The notes: generated from the letters alone by a model not told the origin. Positions 1 through 6,297 are shown, numbered from the stretch's first letter. The stretch is DNA of 6,871 nt from an archaeon (GCA_024409165.1 JAKSUE010000076.1:1-6871); one strand, 5' to 3'. Made by a program: numbers and translations.

Positions 1-1
1 T

Positions 2-112
2 GAAGTTCATGATAAGGTTGAGGAGATTAAGAAGGTTAAAGATCTTAAGAAAGATAAGGTTCATGATAAGGTTGAGGAAGTTAAAAAACTTAAGGACCTT
101 AAAAAAAATTAG
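2..112 (+). CDS. C-terminal fragment of a Lys/Glu-rich helical repeat protein (5' end outside window)
   Basis: An open frame enters from the left edge and ends at TAG (110-112), giving 36 residues. I do not recognise the family. The fragment is almost only K, E, D, V, L, I and H, and is two copies of an 18-residue unit beginning VHDKVEE and ending KDLKK. It has no Cys, aromatic residue, Gly or Pro, so it is very likely one long charged helix. The two copies differ in 9 of 17 comparable codons, six of them silently and two by I/V or V/L swaps, which points to selection on the protein and supports a real coding frame. The strand has about 27 G against 6 C, and AAG and GAG are more frequent than in the neighbouring genes. 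The stop is one base from the stop of the convergent DUF447 gene. Function is unknown; a surface, cell-wall-linked or nucleic-acid-associated tail is possible. Confidence 0.72.
   Translation, partial: EVHDKVEEIKKVKDLKKDKVHDKVEEVKKLKDLKKN
5..109 (+). repeat. 54-bp (18-codon) in-frame tandem repeat, two copies visible
   Basis: Copy 1 spans 5-58 and copy 2 spans 59-109, the last codon of the unit being replaced by the stop. The first 20 bases of each copy (5-24 and 59-78) are identical, and nine single-base differences lie in the rest. More copies may lie to the left of the window. Confidence 0.85.
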
Positions 113-125
113 ATTAATCTAATTT
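106..125. terminator. 20-bp perfect palindrome holding both convergent stop codons; bidirectional terminator
   Basis: Bases 106-125 are a perfect palindrome centred between 115 and 116. It contains the TAG of the left-edge gene (110-112, plus strand) and the TAA of the DUF447 gene (116-114, minus strand). As RNA it can form an 8-bp stem with a 4-nt loop. Read leftward, the arm runs into a T8 tract (108-101 on the minus strand); read rightward it is followed by an AT stretch and T5 (130-134). This is the expected form of an intrinsic terminator in both directions. Termination itself is inferred. Confidence 0.65.
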
Positions 126-770
126 ATAATTTTTAGCTATTAATTGTTCTTTTAATAAATTAATAGCTTCTTTTTCTTCTGTATTCCCTACTTTTTTTAT
201 TATTCTTTCAGATTCTTTAAATTTATCTAAAAATTCGTTCTGTTTTTCTTCATTTACTAAATCTATTCTTGTATAATTTACTAAAGAATTAATAAGTTCA
301 TGAATTGCTCTATTAAATGCTTTAGGGTTTGGAATATTTGTTTTGATTTCAGTTACTTCTCCATTTATTGCAAAGAGTCCTGATTTTTTAATATTGTCTT
401 CTCGAAGACCTTCTGAAACTTTATCAACTTTTACTATAAAATAAGCTTCACTATCTGTTAAATATACTAATTCTTTGTTTTCTCTTTCTTTTGAATCTAT
501 TTTACTTAAGTATTCATCTGGAATGGTGTCTATTGTAGCTAATGTGAACATTAAAGGGTTATTTGTGATATTTACTACGAATTCTTTTTCATTTAATATG
601 TTTTCTAAACTTGTACTTCCTTTAAATATTCTACACATAATTTTATCTTGTCCTTTACAAAAAACACCAAAAGGAGCTGCGTTAGTTTTTCCATTTTCAT
701 TTAATGTTGTTATGATTGCTTCGTATTGTTGTCCACGATACATTCCTAATTTTTCTAAATTAATGTTCAT
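114..770 (-). CDS. DUF447 family protein, predicted FMN-binding split-barrel protein
   Basis: The 218-residue product matches the archaeal DUF447 family. The N-terminal half (about 10-80) has the beta-rich pattern of flavin-reductase-like split barrels, with YEAIITTLNENGKTNAAPFGV (spread over 16-36) holding the family's Asn-Ala-Ala-Pro-hydrophobic-Gly core. It is followed by a strand/turn at 46-58 (CRIFKGSTSLENI), where the family contacts flavin phosphate, and a further strand FVVNIT (64-69). Residues 150-218 are helical and charged. Members with known structures bind FMN, as I recall, but no reaction is established. The start at 770 is preceded by GAGTTGA (781-775), one mismatch from GAGGTGA, four bases upstream. 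The gene is divergent from the SIS gene and convergent with the left-edge gene. I am confident of the family; the physiological role is unknown. Confidence 0.9.
   Translation of the reverse strand: MNINLEKLGMYRGQQYEAIITTLNENGKTNAAPFGVFCKGQDKIMCRIFKGSTSLENILNEKEFVVNITNNPLMFTLATIDTIPDEYLSKIDSKERENKELVYLTDSEAYFIVKVDKVSEGLREDNIKKSGLFAINGEVTEIKTNIPNPKAFNRAIHELINSLVNYTRIDLVNEEKQNEFLDKFKESERIIKKVGNTEEKEAINLLKEQLIAKNYKLD
135..180 (+). terminator. Hairpin plus T-rich tract inside the end of the DUF447 gene, read rightward
   Basis: A perfect 11-bp inverted repeat (arms 135-145 and 158-168, loop 146-157) is followed by a T-rich run with T5 at 171-175. It lies 22 bases beyond the stop of the left-edge gene and could act as its back-up terminator. 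It sits in the codons for DUF447 residues of about 201-212, a helical Leu/Ile/Ala-rich stretch, so a chance repeat constrained by those codons is the alternative. Confidence 0.45.
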
Positions 771-949
771 TATTTCAACTCTTATTTGAGGTTATTTTAA
801 TAATATTAATTATAATTTTGTTTTATTTAAATAATTTAGGTAATCTTTTTTTATTATATTCTATAATTTATTATTTTTTATAATTTATTATATCTTATTA
901 TATTATTATATTTTTATTTTTAAATTAATAAGTACTGTGGAGGTTGAAT
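771..949. promoter_or_regulatory. Divergent AT-rich promoter region between DUF447 and SIS genes
   Basis: No gene is visible in this spacer, which is almost entirely A and T. For the leftward DUF447 gene, a TATA-like AATTATAATTA at about 818-808 would place the transcript start near 788-785. For the rightward SIS gene, the 13-bp word TATAATTTATTAT occurs twice (862-874 and 879-891), 17 bases apart, and the second copy runs into further TATA-like sequence. Either copy could hold the TATA box. In so AT-rich a region these assignments are weak. Confidence 0.35.
939..947 (+). promoter_or_regulatory. Shine-Dalgarno GGAGGTTGA that fixes the SIS gene start at 950
   Basis: GGAGGT (939-944) is a strong Shine-Dalgarno match. 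An in-frame TTG at 944-946 lies inside this site and cannot plausibly be the start. The ATG at 950 is six bases after GGAGG and is the likely initiator. Confidence 0.85.
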
Positions 950-1954
950 ATGAGATATAGAATGTATGAGGAAATGATGGAACAACCTGATGCTCTTCGT
1001 AAAACATTTGCATCAGAATCTGAGAATATGAAGACTATTTCTAAAATAGTTGCAGATGTTGATGTGGTGTATTTAATTGGTTGTGGTAGTTCAATTTCAA
1101 CATGTTATTCTGTTAAATCTGCATTGGAAACTGTTTGTGATTTAAATGTAGAAGTCTTCACAGGTTATGAATTTGTTTATAATAAAAAATTAAACCCTAA
1201 TTCTGTATGTATTTGTACTTCACAATCTGGTGAAACAGCAGATACATTAGCTGCTTTAAGACTTGCAAATGAAAATGGAATAGCTACTGTTACAATATCA
1301 AATGAACCAGAAAGTTCTATGGTAAAAGAAGCTAAATATCCAGTTATTACTCTTGGAGAAAGAGAAACTGCTATTCTTGGTACTAAAACTTATATTACTC
1401 AATTAGCATGTTTATACCAAATATTATTTGATGCATCTAATTATGATAAAAAAGATGAGTTATTGAGTGAGTTACAGACTATTCCAGATATTGTTGAAGA
1501 TCTTTTAAAATCTACAGAAGAAGATAATAAAGCTCTTGCTGAAGAATATAAAGATGAGGATATTTTCTATTGTCTTGGTGCTGGTGTTAACTTTGGTCTT
1601 GCTTATAAATTAGCTATGACAATGTTAATGGAAGGTGCAATTAAGCATGCTTGTCCTGTTTATGCTTCAGAATTCCGTCATGGGCTTATTGAAAGAGCAG
1701 AAAAAGGCGTTCCTCATATTTTCTTAAATGCTAATGCTCCAGGAGATGTTTTAACTCAAAAAGCTATTAATTTTGCAAATACTCTTGAAGCAAAAGTTAT
1801 TGTTTATGATTTAAAAGATTATGCTGATGTTAGTTATCTTTTAGCTCCATTTATTCTTGTTATACCTCTTGAATGGTTCGTTTATTATTTAGCTCATTTT
1901 AATGATGAAGATCCTGGTGAAACAAGACATATTGGAAAAGTAAGATATGAATAG
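950..1954 (+). CDS. Two-SIS-domain sugar-phosphate isomerase/deglycase-like protein (GlmS C-half/FrlB/AgaS group)
   Basis: This 334-residue protein is the isomerase half of GlmS without the glutaminase domain. SIS domain 1 carries LIGCGSS (42-48) and SQSGET (91-96), which bind the sugar phosphate, then GTKTYITQ (144-151). SIS domain 2 starts at about 204 with CLGAG (208-212). Aligned by eye to E. coli GlmS, the isomerisation residues Glu488, His504 and Lys603 correspond to E228 (MEG), H244 (EFRHG) and K330 (RHIGK). GlmS Lys485 and Glu481 appear as M225 and L221. The fold and core catalysis are therefore kept but the substrate probably differs; a glucosamine-6-phosphate deaminase or a fructosamine-6-phosphate deglycase-type enzyme is plausible, acting in the cytoplasm. 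The start is set by the Shine-Dalgarno site at 939. No metabolic partner lies beside it; hsp20 is convergent. Family is certain, substrate unknown. Confidence 0.9.
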   Translation: MRYRMYEEMMEQPDALRKTFASESENMKTISKIVADVDVVYLIGCGSSISTCYSVKSALETVCDLNVEVFTGYEFVYNKKLNPNSVCICTSQSGETADTLAALRLANENGIATVTISNEPESSMVKEAKYPVITLGERETAILGTKTYITQLACLYQILFDASNYDKKDELLSELQTIPDIVEDLLKSTEEDNKALAEEYKDEDIFYCLGAGVNFGLAYKLAMTMLMEGAIKHACPVYASEFRHGLIERAEKGVPHIFLNANAPGDVLTQKAINFANTLEAKVIVYDLKDYADVSYLLAPFILVIPLEWFVYYLAHFNDEDPGETRHIGKVRYE

Positions 1955-1976
1955 ATTTTCTATTCATTATATTTTT
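1947..1976 (+). terminator. SIS-gene terminator: hairpin overlapping the TAG stop, then T tracts
   Basis: An 8-bp perfect stem (1947-1954 with 1960-1967) and 5-nt loop (1955-1959) has the TAG stop (1952-1954) as the last three bases of its left arm. T5 follows at 1972-1976, and further T runs continue to about 2050. Confidence 0.65.
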
Positions 1977-2050
1977 CATATACTTTTCATATATTTCTTA
2001 TATTTTTTATTTTATATTTTTCATATCTATTTTTATATTTTTTATTTTAT
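1968..2050. repeat. Degenerate AT direct repeats in the convergent spacer
   Basis: The 14-base word TATATTTTTCATAT occurs at 1968-1981 and 2013-2026, 45 bases apart. The 15-base word TATTTTTTATTTTAT occurs at 2001-2015 and 2036-2050, 35 bases apart. No gene is visible between 1955 and 2138. The repeats are low-complexity and U-rich in the SIS transcript, so they may simply extend its terminator. Confidence 0.6.
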
Positions 2051-2109
2051 TATTATCCTATATTTTTATAATTTATATGTTATTATAACAATTGTTAATT
2101 TATTAAGTT

Positions 2110-2150
2110 AAAAAAAATAAAAGAAAAACATTGATTATTTAATCAATGTT
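2110..2150 (-). terminator. hsp20 terminator: 11-bp hairpin across the stop codon plus U-rich tract
   Basis: The arms 2150-2140 and 2137-2127 are perfectly complementary (11 bp, loop 2139-2138; sterically about 10 bp with a 4-nt loop). The TAA stop (2141-2139) lies at the end of the first arm and in the loop. On the minus strand the hairpin is followed at once by TTTCTTTTATTTTTTTT (2126-2110). This is the best intrinsic-terminator shape in the window. Confidence 0.75.
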
Positions 2151-2729
2151 AACTTTAGTTTTTTCAGTTGATACTTTTGGGATTTCTAAGAATAAAGCAC
2201 CATCTTGGAATTTAGCAGTAATTTCTTCGGTTTTAATTTCATTTGCAAAAGGAATAGTTCTTTTCGCAACACCATTTTTTAAACCTTGGATAACGAGTTC
2301 TGGTTCTAAACCTTCTGGGCTTTTGATGTTTTTGAAAATGTTTTCAAATACTGCTTTAATAGTAATTGAGTTTTCAGTAGCTTCAATTTCAATGTTATCT
2401 TTAGAAACACCTGCTAATGCTGCTTGTAAGAAGTAGTAGTCTTTAGCATTTACTAAGTCAATAGGGATTAAAACACTGCTGGTTTCTCTGTATTCTTGAA
2501 CTTTTTCATCCCAATTTTTTTGGATTTCTTTTACAGCAATAATAGTGTTATCAATAGTTTTACTTAAGTTGGTTCCTACTTTTCCAGCAACTTCTTTACT
2601 TTTGTTTACTCCTTCTTCAAATTGATCTTCCATTTTTGCATTAGCTTCTTCGGTTTTTGCTTTAATATCTTCTTTTACTTCTTCAGTTTTAGTTTTAATT
2701 TCTTCTGCAAAATCTTTTTTTTCTTCCAT
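2139..2729 (-). CDS. hsp20: Hsp20/alpha-crystallin small heat-shock protein with LEA-like N-terminal extension
   Basis: The 196-residue protein is an ATP-independent holdase that would keep unfolding proteins soluble in the cytoplasm. The alpha-crystallin domain spans about 87-186. It starts with IPIDLVNAKDYYFLQAALAG (88-107) and ends with the hallmark strand FQDGALFLEIPKV (174-186). The C-terminus has VNI (193-195), which fits the I/V-x-I/V motif that docks neighbouring dimers in oligomers. Residues 1-70 are unusual: a highly charged, helix-prone segment with 11-residue repeats (IKTKTEEVKED at 11-21, IKAKTEEANAK at 22-32, then weaker copies), like group 3 LEA proteins. The start at 2729 is preceded by AGGAGTGAT (2741-2733). 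It is probably transcribed alone from the promoter at 2839-2822 and ends in a strong terminator. Family is certain; the role of the extension is inferred. Confidence 0.93.
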   Translation of the reverse strand: MEEKKDFAEEIKTKTEEVKEDIKAKTEEANAKMEDQFEEGVNKSKEVAGKVGTNLSKTIDNTIIAVKEIQKNWDEKVQEYRETSSVLIPIDLVNAKDYYFLQAALAGVSKDNIEIEATENSITIKAVFENIFKNIKSPEGLEPELVIQGLKNGVAKRTIPFANEIKTEEITAKFQDGALFLEIPKVSTEKTKVNID

Positions 2730-2732
2730 ATT

Positions 2733-2741
2733 ATCACTCCT
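2733..2741 (-). promoter_or_regulatory. hsp20 Shine-Dalgarno site AGGAGTGAT
   Basis: The site differs from AGGAGGTGAT by one missing G and ends three bases before the ATG at 2729, which supports that start. Confidence 0.8.
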
Positions 2742-2776
2742 TTTGATTTAATATTTTGTGTAATTTTTATTGAGGT

Positions 2777-2816
2777 GTACATCTTTTAGTACCCTTTGGT
2801 TATTAAAATATTGTAC
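2777..2816. promoter_or_regulatory. Three GTAC sites in the hsp20 leader, 12 and 24 bases apart
   Basis: GTAC occurs at 2777-2780, 2789-2792 and 2813-2816. The first two lie in an imperfect inverted repeat, GGTGTAC...GTACC (2774-2793). They flank the predicted hsp20 transcript start near 2802. A repressor site is possible but unproven, and the tetramer is short. Confidence 0.25.
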
Positions 2817-2821
2817 TCTAT

Positions 2822-2839
2822 CCTTTATATACTTTTCGC
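2822..2839 (-). promoter_or_regulatory. hsp20 promoter: BRE plus TATA box
   Basis: Read on the minus strand, GCGAAAAG (2839-2832) is a purine-rich TFB-recognition element and TATATAAA (2831-2824) a near-ideal archaeal TATA box. The transcript should start about 25 bases on, near 2802, leaving a leader of roughly 70 nt. It is the clearest promoter in the window, as expected for a heat-inducible gene. Confidence 0.75.
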
Positions 2840-2880
2840 TTTTAGTATATTAAAGTTATTAAAAGTTTAATGCTTTTATT

Positions 2881-2939
2881 TAAGCAAATGGATAATGATT
2901 TTGATTTATTTTACTTTAATTTATTTTATTATTTGCTTA
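2881..2939 (-). repeat. 9-bp perfect inverted repeat around the nog1 stop codon
   Basis: TAAGCAAAT (2881-2889) and ATTTGCTTA (2931-2939) are exact reverse complements with 41 bases between. The nog1 TAA stop (2939-2937) is in one arm. The long loop and lack of a good following U tract make it a weak terminator; mRNA 3'-end protection or chance are alternatives. Confidence 0.4.
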
Positions 2940-3992
2940 TGTTAAATCAAAGTAGTTTTCATCATCTATTTCCTCTTCATCATCTTCTACTACTTTTTCT
3001 CTTTTTTGAACTGAAGTAATTAATTTAACAATCTCTTCTATGCCTTCACCTTCTAAAGCTGAGATAAGTAATGGTTCTTCTGTTCTGTCAATATATTGTT
3101 GGATATACTCTTTTTGTTCACCTTCATAATTTGCAATATCCATTTTATTAAATAAGAAAATCATTGGAGCATCGAAGATTTCTCTAAGTTCTTCAAGAAG
3201 GTTAAATTGATTTTCTAAGGAGTATCCACAAGTTTCTGAAGCATCGAAAATAAAAAGAATCGCATCAGCTAAGTGTTCAAGTGCAACCATCGCATTTAAC
3301 TCAATATTATTCATATCTCCAACAGGTCTATCAAGAAGTCCTGGAGTATCAATAATTTGATAGTGTTTCCATCTTTTTTCAAAGTGTCCAATTTGAATAC
3401 CTTTTGTTGTAAATGGATAGTTAGCTACTCTTGGTTCTGCATCTGTGATTTGAGTAAGTAATGTGGATTTACCTACATTTGGGAATCCTGCAATTACAAT
3501 ACTTGTAGCATCAAAATCAACAGTTGGGAAGTTTCTAAGTTGTTGTTTTGCAAAATCTAAGAAATCAAGATCCTTTTTAATTTTATGAATAACAGAAGAG
3601 ATTCTTCCATAAGCTTGTTTTCTAAGACTTGATGCTTTTTCAGAAGGTGATTTTCTGATTCTTGCACCATAATCTTTTTCAAGTTGAGTAATAATACCAT
3701 AAGCCCAATTTAAAGCTCCAAGAGACTTTTTAAAGTCATCTACACCTACAGTAATATCAATATAATCTTGATAGAACTCAGGAAGCTCTTCTACATTAGG
3801 AGTACGGTCTAAAATCATTTTTAATTTATCTTTAATTACCTGACAAGCAGTTGTAACTCTAACTTCTTCAACTCTTTTTCCTTTCATATGTTTAGGCATT
3901 TTTTCAGTTCTTCTTAAATCTGCTGCCTTTTTTCCTCTACTAAACCCTTTATCTAAAATTTCTTCAGGGGTAGGTATTGTTGGTATCATCAT
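2937..3992 (-). CDS. nog1: NOG1-family ribosome-biogenesis GTPase
   Basis: From the ATG at 3992 the product is 351 residues. Residues of about 1-160 form the helical NOG1 N-terminal domain ([15 protein letters not shown] near the start, then a basic segment and a long coil). The Obg/TrmE-class GTPase domain follows with all five motifs: G1 GFPNVGKST (169-177), G2 Thr in YPFTTK (192-197), G3 DTPG (215-218), G4 NKMD (282-285) and G5 SAL (311-313). The tail from about 336 is strongly acidic. In eukaryotes NOG1 acts in 60S assembly; archaeal members lack the long C-terminal extension and are thought to act on the 50S subunit. An ATG at 4001 is in frame but lies within the likely ribosome-binding site GAGATGA (4004-3998), so 3992 (or the adjacent ATG at 3989) is preferred. 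It lies 101 bases after the AMMECR1 gene and may share its transcript. Confidence 0.93.
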   Translation of the reverse strand: MMIPTIPTPEEILDKGFSRGKKAADLRRTEKMPKHMKGKRVEEVRVTTACQVIKDKLKMILDRTPNVEELPEFYQDYIDITVGVDDFKKSLGALNWAYGIITQLEKDYGARIRKSPSEKASSLRKQAYGRISSVIHKIKKDLDFLDFAKQQLRNFPTVDFDATSIVIAGFPNVGKSTLLTQITDAEPRVANYPFTTKGIQIGHFEKRWKHYQIIDTPGLLDRPVGDMNNIELNAMVALEHLADAILFIFDASETCGYSLENQFNLLEELREIFDAPMIFLFNKMDIANYEGEQKEYIQQYIDRTEEPLLISALEGEGIEEIVKLITSVQKREKVVEDDEEEIDDENYFDLT

Positions 3993-3997
3993 TTTAA

Positions 3998-4004
3998 TCA
4001 TCTC
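3998..4004 (-). promoter_or_regulatory. nog1 Shine-Dalgarno GAGATGA containing an in-frame ATG
   Basis: GAGATGA is one mismatch from GAGGTGA and lies five bases before the ATG at 3992. The ATG at 4001-3999 inside it is in frame three codons earlier. Upstream, a TATA-like TTTATATTA (4079-4071) could give nog1 its own promoter. Confidence 0.55.
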
Positions 4005-4093
4005 TCATTAGTATAAATTTTTATAATTTTTATTATCTTTTTTTAATTTTTTGTATCATATTTTAATAATTAATATAAATTTAATAGTAATTT

Positions 4094-4648
4094 TTATTTA
4101 AATATTTGTCCTTGGAATTTATAAATTTCCACATTGTCTTTTAACCATGCATTTGGACTTATTCCAGCTTTCATACAAGTATGTGATAAGAATTCTTCTT
4201 TGCTCATATTATGTTCTGTTGCAACTTGAGGTAAGAGTAATCCTCTAAAGAATCCTTTTTCTACAATAAGGCCATCTTCACCAATATTTATTTTACTTGG
4301 ATATTCTTCAGGGTTGTTAACTTCAATTAATTTAGGTTTTGTAAGAACAGTAATTTCATAATCTAAATTATCTAATTCATTTTCGGTTACTGCAGGAAAT
4401 CTTGGGTCTCTTATAGCTGCAGAGATTGCTGAATCGATTATTGCATTAATTAAAGGCATTATTGGTTCTGGATAACCAATACAACCTCTTAGATTTTGAT
4501 TTTTATTTAATGTAACAAAAACTCCTAATTTTTCTTTCATGTAATCTGGACAATCTGGAACTTCAATGAGTTTATTTTCTTTTACATAGGTTTCAATAGC
4601 TTTTTTAGCTATTTTTAATAAATAATCTCCATCTTCTTGAGTTAACAT
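4094..4648 (-). CDS. AMMECR1-family protein (AmmeMemoRadiSam system protein A type)
   Basis: The 184-residue protein spans the whole AMMECR1 domain at its usual prokaryotic length. Seen in order are GVFVTLNKNQNLRGCIGYPEP (spread over 42-62), with the signature LRGCIG at 53-58, AAIRDPRFPAV (77-87), DYEITVLTKP (96-105), and GLLLPQVATEHNMSKEEFL (136-154) followed by CMKAGISPNAW. The invariant Cys and charged residues suggest a catalytic or ligand site, but no reaction is established. In many prokaryotes the family is linked to Memo-like and radical-SAM proteins; neither is in this window. The start at 4648 follows GTGAT (4656-4652), a partial Shine-Dalgarno three bases upstream. It lies 87 bases after tldD on the same strand, with no U-tract terminator between, so co-transcription is likely. 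Family certain, function unknown. Confidence 0.92.
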   Translation of the reverse strand: MLTQEDGDYLLKIAKKAIETYVKENKLIEVPDCPDYMKEKLGVFVTLNKNQNLRGCIGYPEPIMPLINAIIDSAISAAIRDPRFPAVTENELDNLDYEITVLTKPKLIEVNNPEEYPSKINIGEDGLIVEKGFFRGLLLPQVATEHNMSKEEFLSHTCMKAGISPNAWLKDNVEIYKFQGQIFK

Positions 4649-4719
4649 TTTATCACAACTTTACAAGTAATATTTTTGGATTTATTTAGTTATTTTTTTT
4701 ATTATTTTTATTATTTTTA

Positions 4720-4757
4720 TATGGTTTTTATTAATTTAGTTACTTCCACCAACCATA
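4720..4757 (-). repeat. 7-bp inverted repeat around the tldD stop codon
   Basis: TATGGTT (4720-4726) and AACCATA (4751-4757) are exact reverse complements with the tldD stop (4738-4736) in the 24-base loop. On the minus strand what follows is A-rich rather than U-rich, so this is unlikely to terminate transcription. The A-rich tldD-AMMECR1 spacer also holds a TATA-like ATATAAAAA (4722-4714), a possible internal promoter. Confidence 0.3.
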
Positions 4758-6106
4758 GCATTTAAGATTCTTGTATGTGGTCCACCATCACCTACAGGTG
4801 CAGTTTGACCTCCTTTTCCACAGAATCCTACACTAAGTTTAAAGTCAGATCCTATTCCATCAACTCCTTTTAAGGTTTCAAGAATATTTCCAGATAATGA
4901 AACGTCTCTGAAATGGGTTGTGAGTTCTCCATTTTCTATTTTAAATGCTTCATCTGCATTAAATTGGAAGATTCCTTTACCTGTGTCTACTTGTCCTCCT
5001 CTGGAACCTTTAAGATAAATTCCATCTTTAATATCTTCTATAAGTTCTTCAAAACTCATATCTCCAGGATTTAAGTAGGTATTACTCATTCTTACAATTG
5101 GTTGGTCACTAATTGATGAACGTGCATTTCCTGAGGATTTTGTGTTGAATTTAGATGCTGTTTCTCTTGAAGAGAGGTAAGATACTAATTCTCCATCTTT
5201 TACAATTTGATTTTTAGAGGTTTTTACACCTTCTACATCATATGCATAATATCCAAATCCATCAGGATTACTTGCATCATCATAAATATTAACAATATCA
5301 GAACCAATTTTTTTATTCATATAATTTTTTAATATAGAATCATCTTGTAAGACTAAATCAGATTCAACAGCATGTCCTACTGCTTCGTGAATAAATACTC
5401 CAGTTAAAGTGTTGTCTGTAACAATTGGGAAATGTCCTGAAGGTGCTGGTTTTGCATCTAATAATTTTGTTGCATTTTCTCCGATTTCTCTACTGAATCC
5501 TTCAATGTCTGCTTCACTTATTGCTTCAAAACCTTTTGTTCCACCTAAACTTCCATGACCAAACTGTATAACCTCACCATTTGAAGCCACAGCATTAAGG
5601 AAAAGGCCAACTCTTGACCTTTCTGTTAAAATACAACTACCCTCACTGCTTATAAAAGCACTATTGATTGAGCTATCAGAATAGCTTATAGTTGTACTCA
5701 ATACACTTCCAACATTTGCACATTTATTAACATCTGTAATTATTTCTTTTTTATCTTCAACACTTACATCTTTAAATGGGATTTTTGCTGTAGATTTTAC
5801 TTTATCTTCAATAATATCTTCTTCAGATAAAGTTATATCTCCACTTAAAGCATTTGATATTTTAATTGCAGTTTCTGAAACTTCATTTAATTTAGATAAA
5901 TCATTAGTATAAGCAAAACCCCATGCTCCATTATTTAATACTCTTATTCTTGCACCAAGACTACTTCCACTATTAACCTCTTGGATTTTACCATCTTTCA
6001 TGATAATACTATTATTATCTCCTTTTCCAGCTCTAATATCAACATAATCTACTTTTTCTTCTACTTTTGATATTATTTTTTTAAATAAGTCGATATGTTC
6101 TTCCAT
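4736..6106 (-). CDS. tldD: TldD/PmbA-family metalloprotease, TldD subunit
   Basis: From the ATG at 6106 the protein has 456 residues, the family's usual length. TldD is the zinc-bearing subunit of the TldD/TldE protease, which degrades unfolded peptides; in bacteria it matures microcin B17 and degrades CcdA. The metal site HEAVGH (HExxxH, H240, E241, H245) is complete, and the third ligand is C429 in FCGKGGQ, equivalent to the C-terminal Cys of E. coli TldD. The N-terminal region (about 1-200) carries the usual DIRAG...[12 protein letters not shown] pattern. Because the zinc ligands are kept, this is TldD rather than TldE; the partner is not in the window. An ATG at 6115 is in frame, but lies inside the Shine-Dalgarno AAGGATGAT, so 6106 is preferred. 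Divergent from pyrI, with the AMMECR1 gene next downstream. Confidence 0.94.
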   Translation of the reverse strand: MEEHIDLFKKIISKVEEKVDYVDIRAGKGDNNSIIMKDGKIQEVNSGSSLGARIRVLNNGAWGFAYTNDLSKLNEVSETAIKISNALSGDITLSEEDIIEDKVKSTAKIPFKDVSVEDKKEIITDVNKCANVGSVLSTTISYSDSSINSAFISSEGSCILTERSRVGLFLNAVASNGEVIQFGHGSLGGTKGFEAISEADIEGFSREIGENATKLLDAKPAPSGHFPIVTDNTLTGVFIHEAVGHAVESDLVLQDDSILKNYMNKKIGSDIVNIYDDASNPDGFGYYAYDVEGVKTSKNQIVKDGELVSYLSSRETASKFNTKSSGNARSSISDQPIVRMSNTYLNPGDMSFEELIEDIKDGIYLKGSRGGQVDTGKGIFQFNADEAFKIENGELTTHFRDVSLSGNILETLKGVDGIGSDFKLSVGFCGKGGQTAPVGDGGPHTRILNAMVGGSN

Positions 6107-6110
6107 TTTT

Positions 6111-6119
6111 ATCATCCTT
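6111..6119 (-). promoter_or_regulatory. tldD Shine-Dalgarno AAGGATGAT containing an in-frame ATG
   Basis: The site lies four bases before the ATG at 6106. The ATG at 6115-6113 within it is in frame three codons earlier and would have no ribosome-binding site of its own. Confidence 0.7.
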
Positions 6120-6282
6120 GATAAATTGATAATTATAAATTTTTAATATTTTAGTTTGTAGTATAAAATTTAAAGTTTATTATTAAATTATAATATTAAC
6201 TATAATATATTATATTTATAATTAATTTTATTTAATAGTTTCATGTTTTTAACTGATATTTTCAGATATTTATCTTTTTTAT
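6120..6282. promoter_or_regulatory. AT-rich divergent region between tldD and pyrI, with tldD promoter candidate
   Basis: No gene is visible here. On the minus strand TTTTATA (6168-6162), after an A/T-rich upstream stretch, could be the tldD TATA box, giving a transcript start near 6140 and a leader of about 35 nt. A 14-bp perfect palindrome, TATAATATATTATA (6201-6214), lies midway; it could be an operator, but such words are common by chance in this composition. Confidence 0.35.
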
Positions 6283-6297
6283 AAAAAATTATAAATA
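6283..6297 (+). promoter_or_regulatory. pyrI promoter positioned for a leaderless mRNA
   Basis: A TATA-like TTATAAATA (6289-6297) preceded by A6 (6283-6288) is centred about 28 bases before the pyrI ATG. Archaeal transcripts start about 25 bases after the TATA centre, so the mRNA would begin at or within three bases of the ATG. No Shine-Dalgarno site precedes the ATG. A second TATA-like word just upstream (about 6276-6284) would give a leader of 15-20 nt, also without a Shine-Dalgarno site. Confidence 0.5.

Noticed and set aside
475..789. 104-codon open frame on the plus strand opposite DUF447
   Set aside because: It is the complement of a well-supported coding region, has no ribosome-binding site and its translation resembles no protein family I know.
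1968..2050. CRISPR-like or origin-like repeat array in the convergent spacer
   Set aside because: Repeats are short, only two copies each, irregularly overlapping and purely AT-rich; no spacers, no origin-binding motifs and no cas or replication genes are nearby.
2146..2436. 96-codon open frame on the plus strand opposite hsp20
   Set aside because: It is a shadow of the clear Hsp20 frame and has no promoter or ribosome-binding site of its own.
2937..3060. Truncation of NOG1 because it lacks the long eukaryotic C-terminal region
   Set aside because: Archaeal NOG1 proteins normally end soon after the GTPase domain, and all five G motifs are present.
6201..6214. Operator palindrome between tldD and pyrI
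   Set aside because: It is perfect but made only of A and T in a region almost without G or C, so chance is a sufficient explanation; it is mentioned only within the spacer entry.
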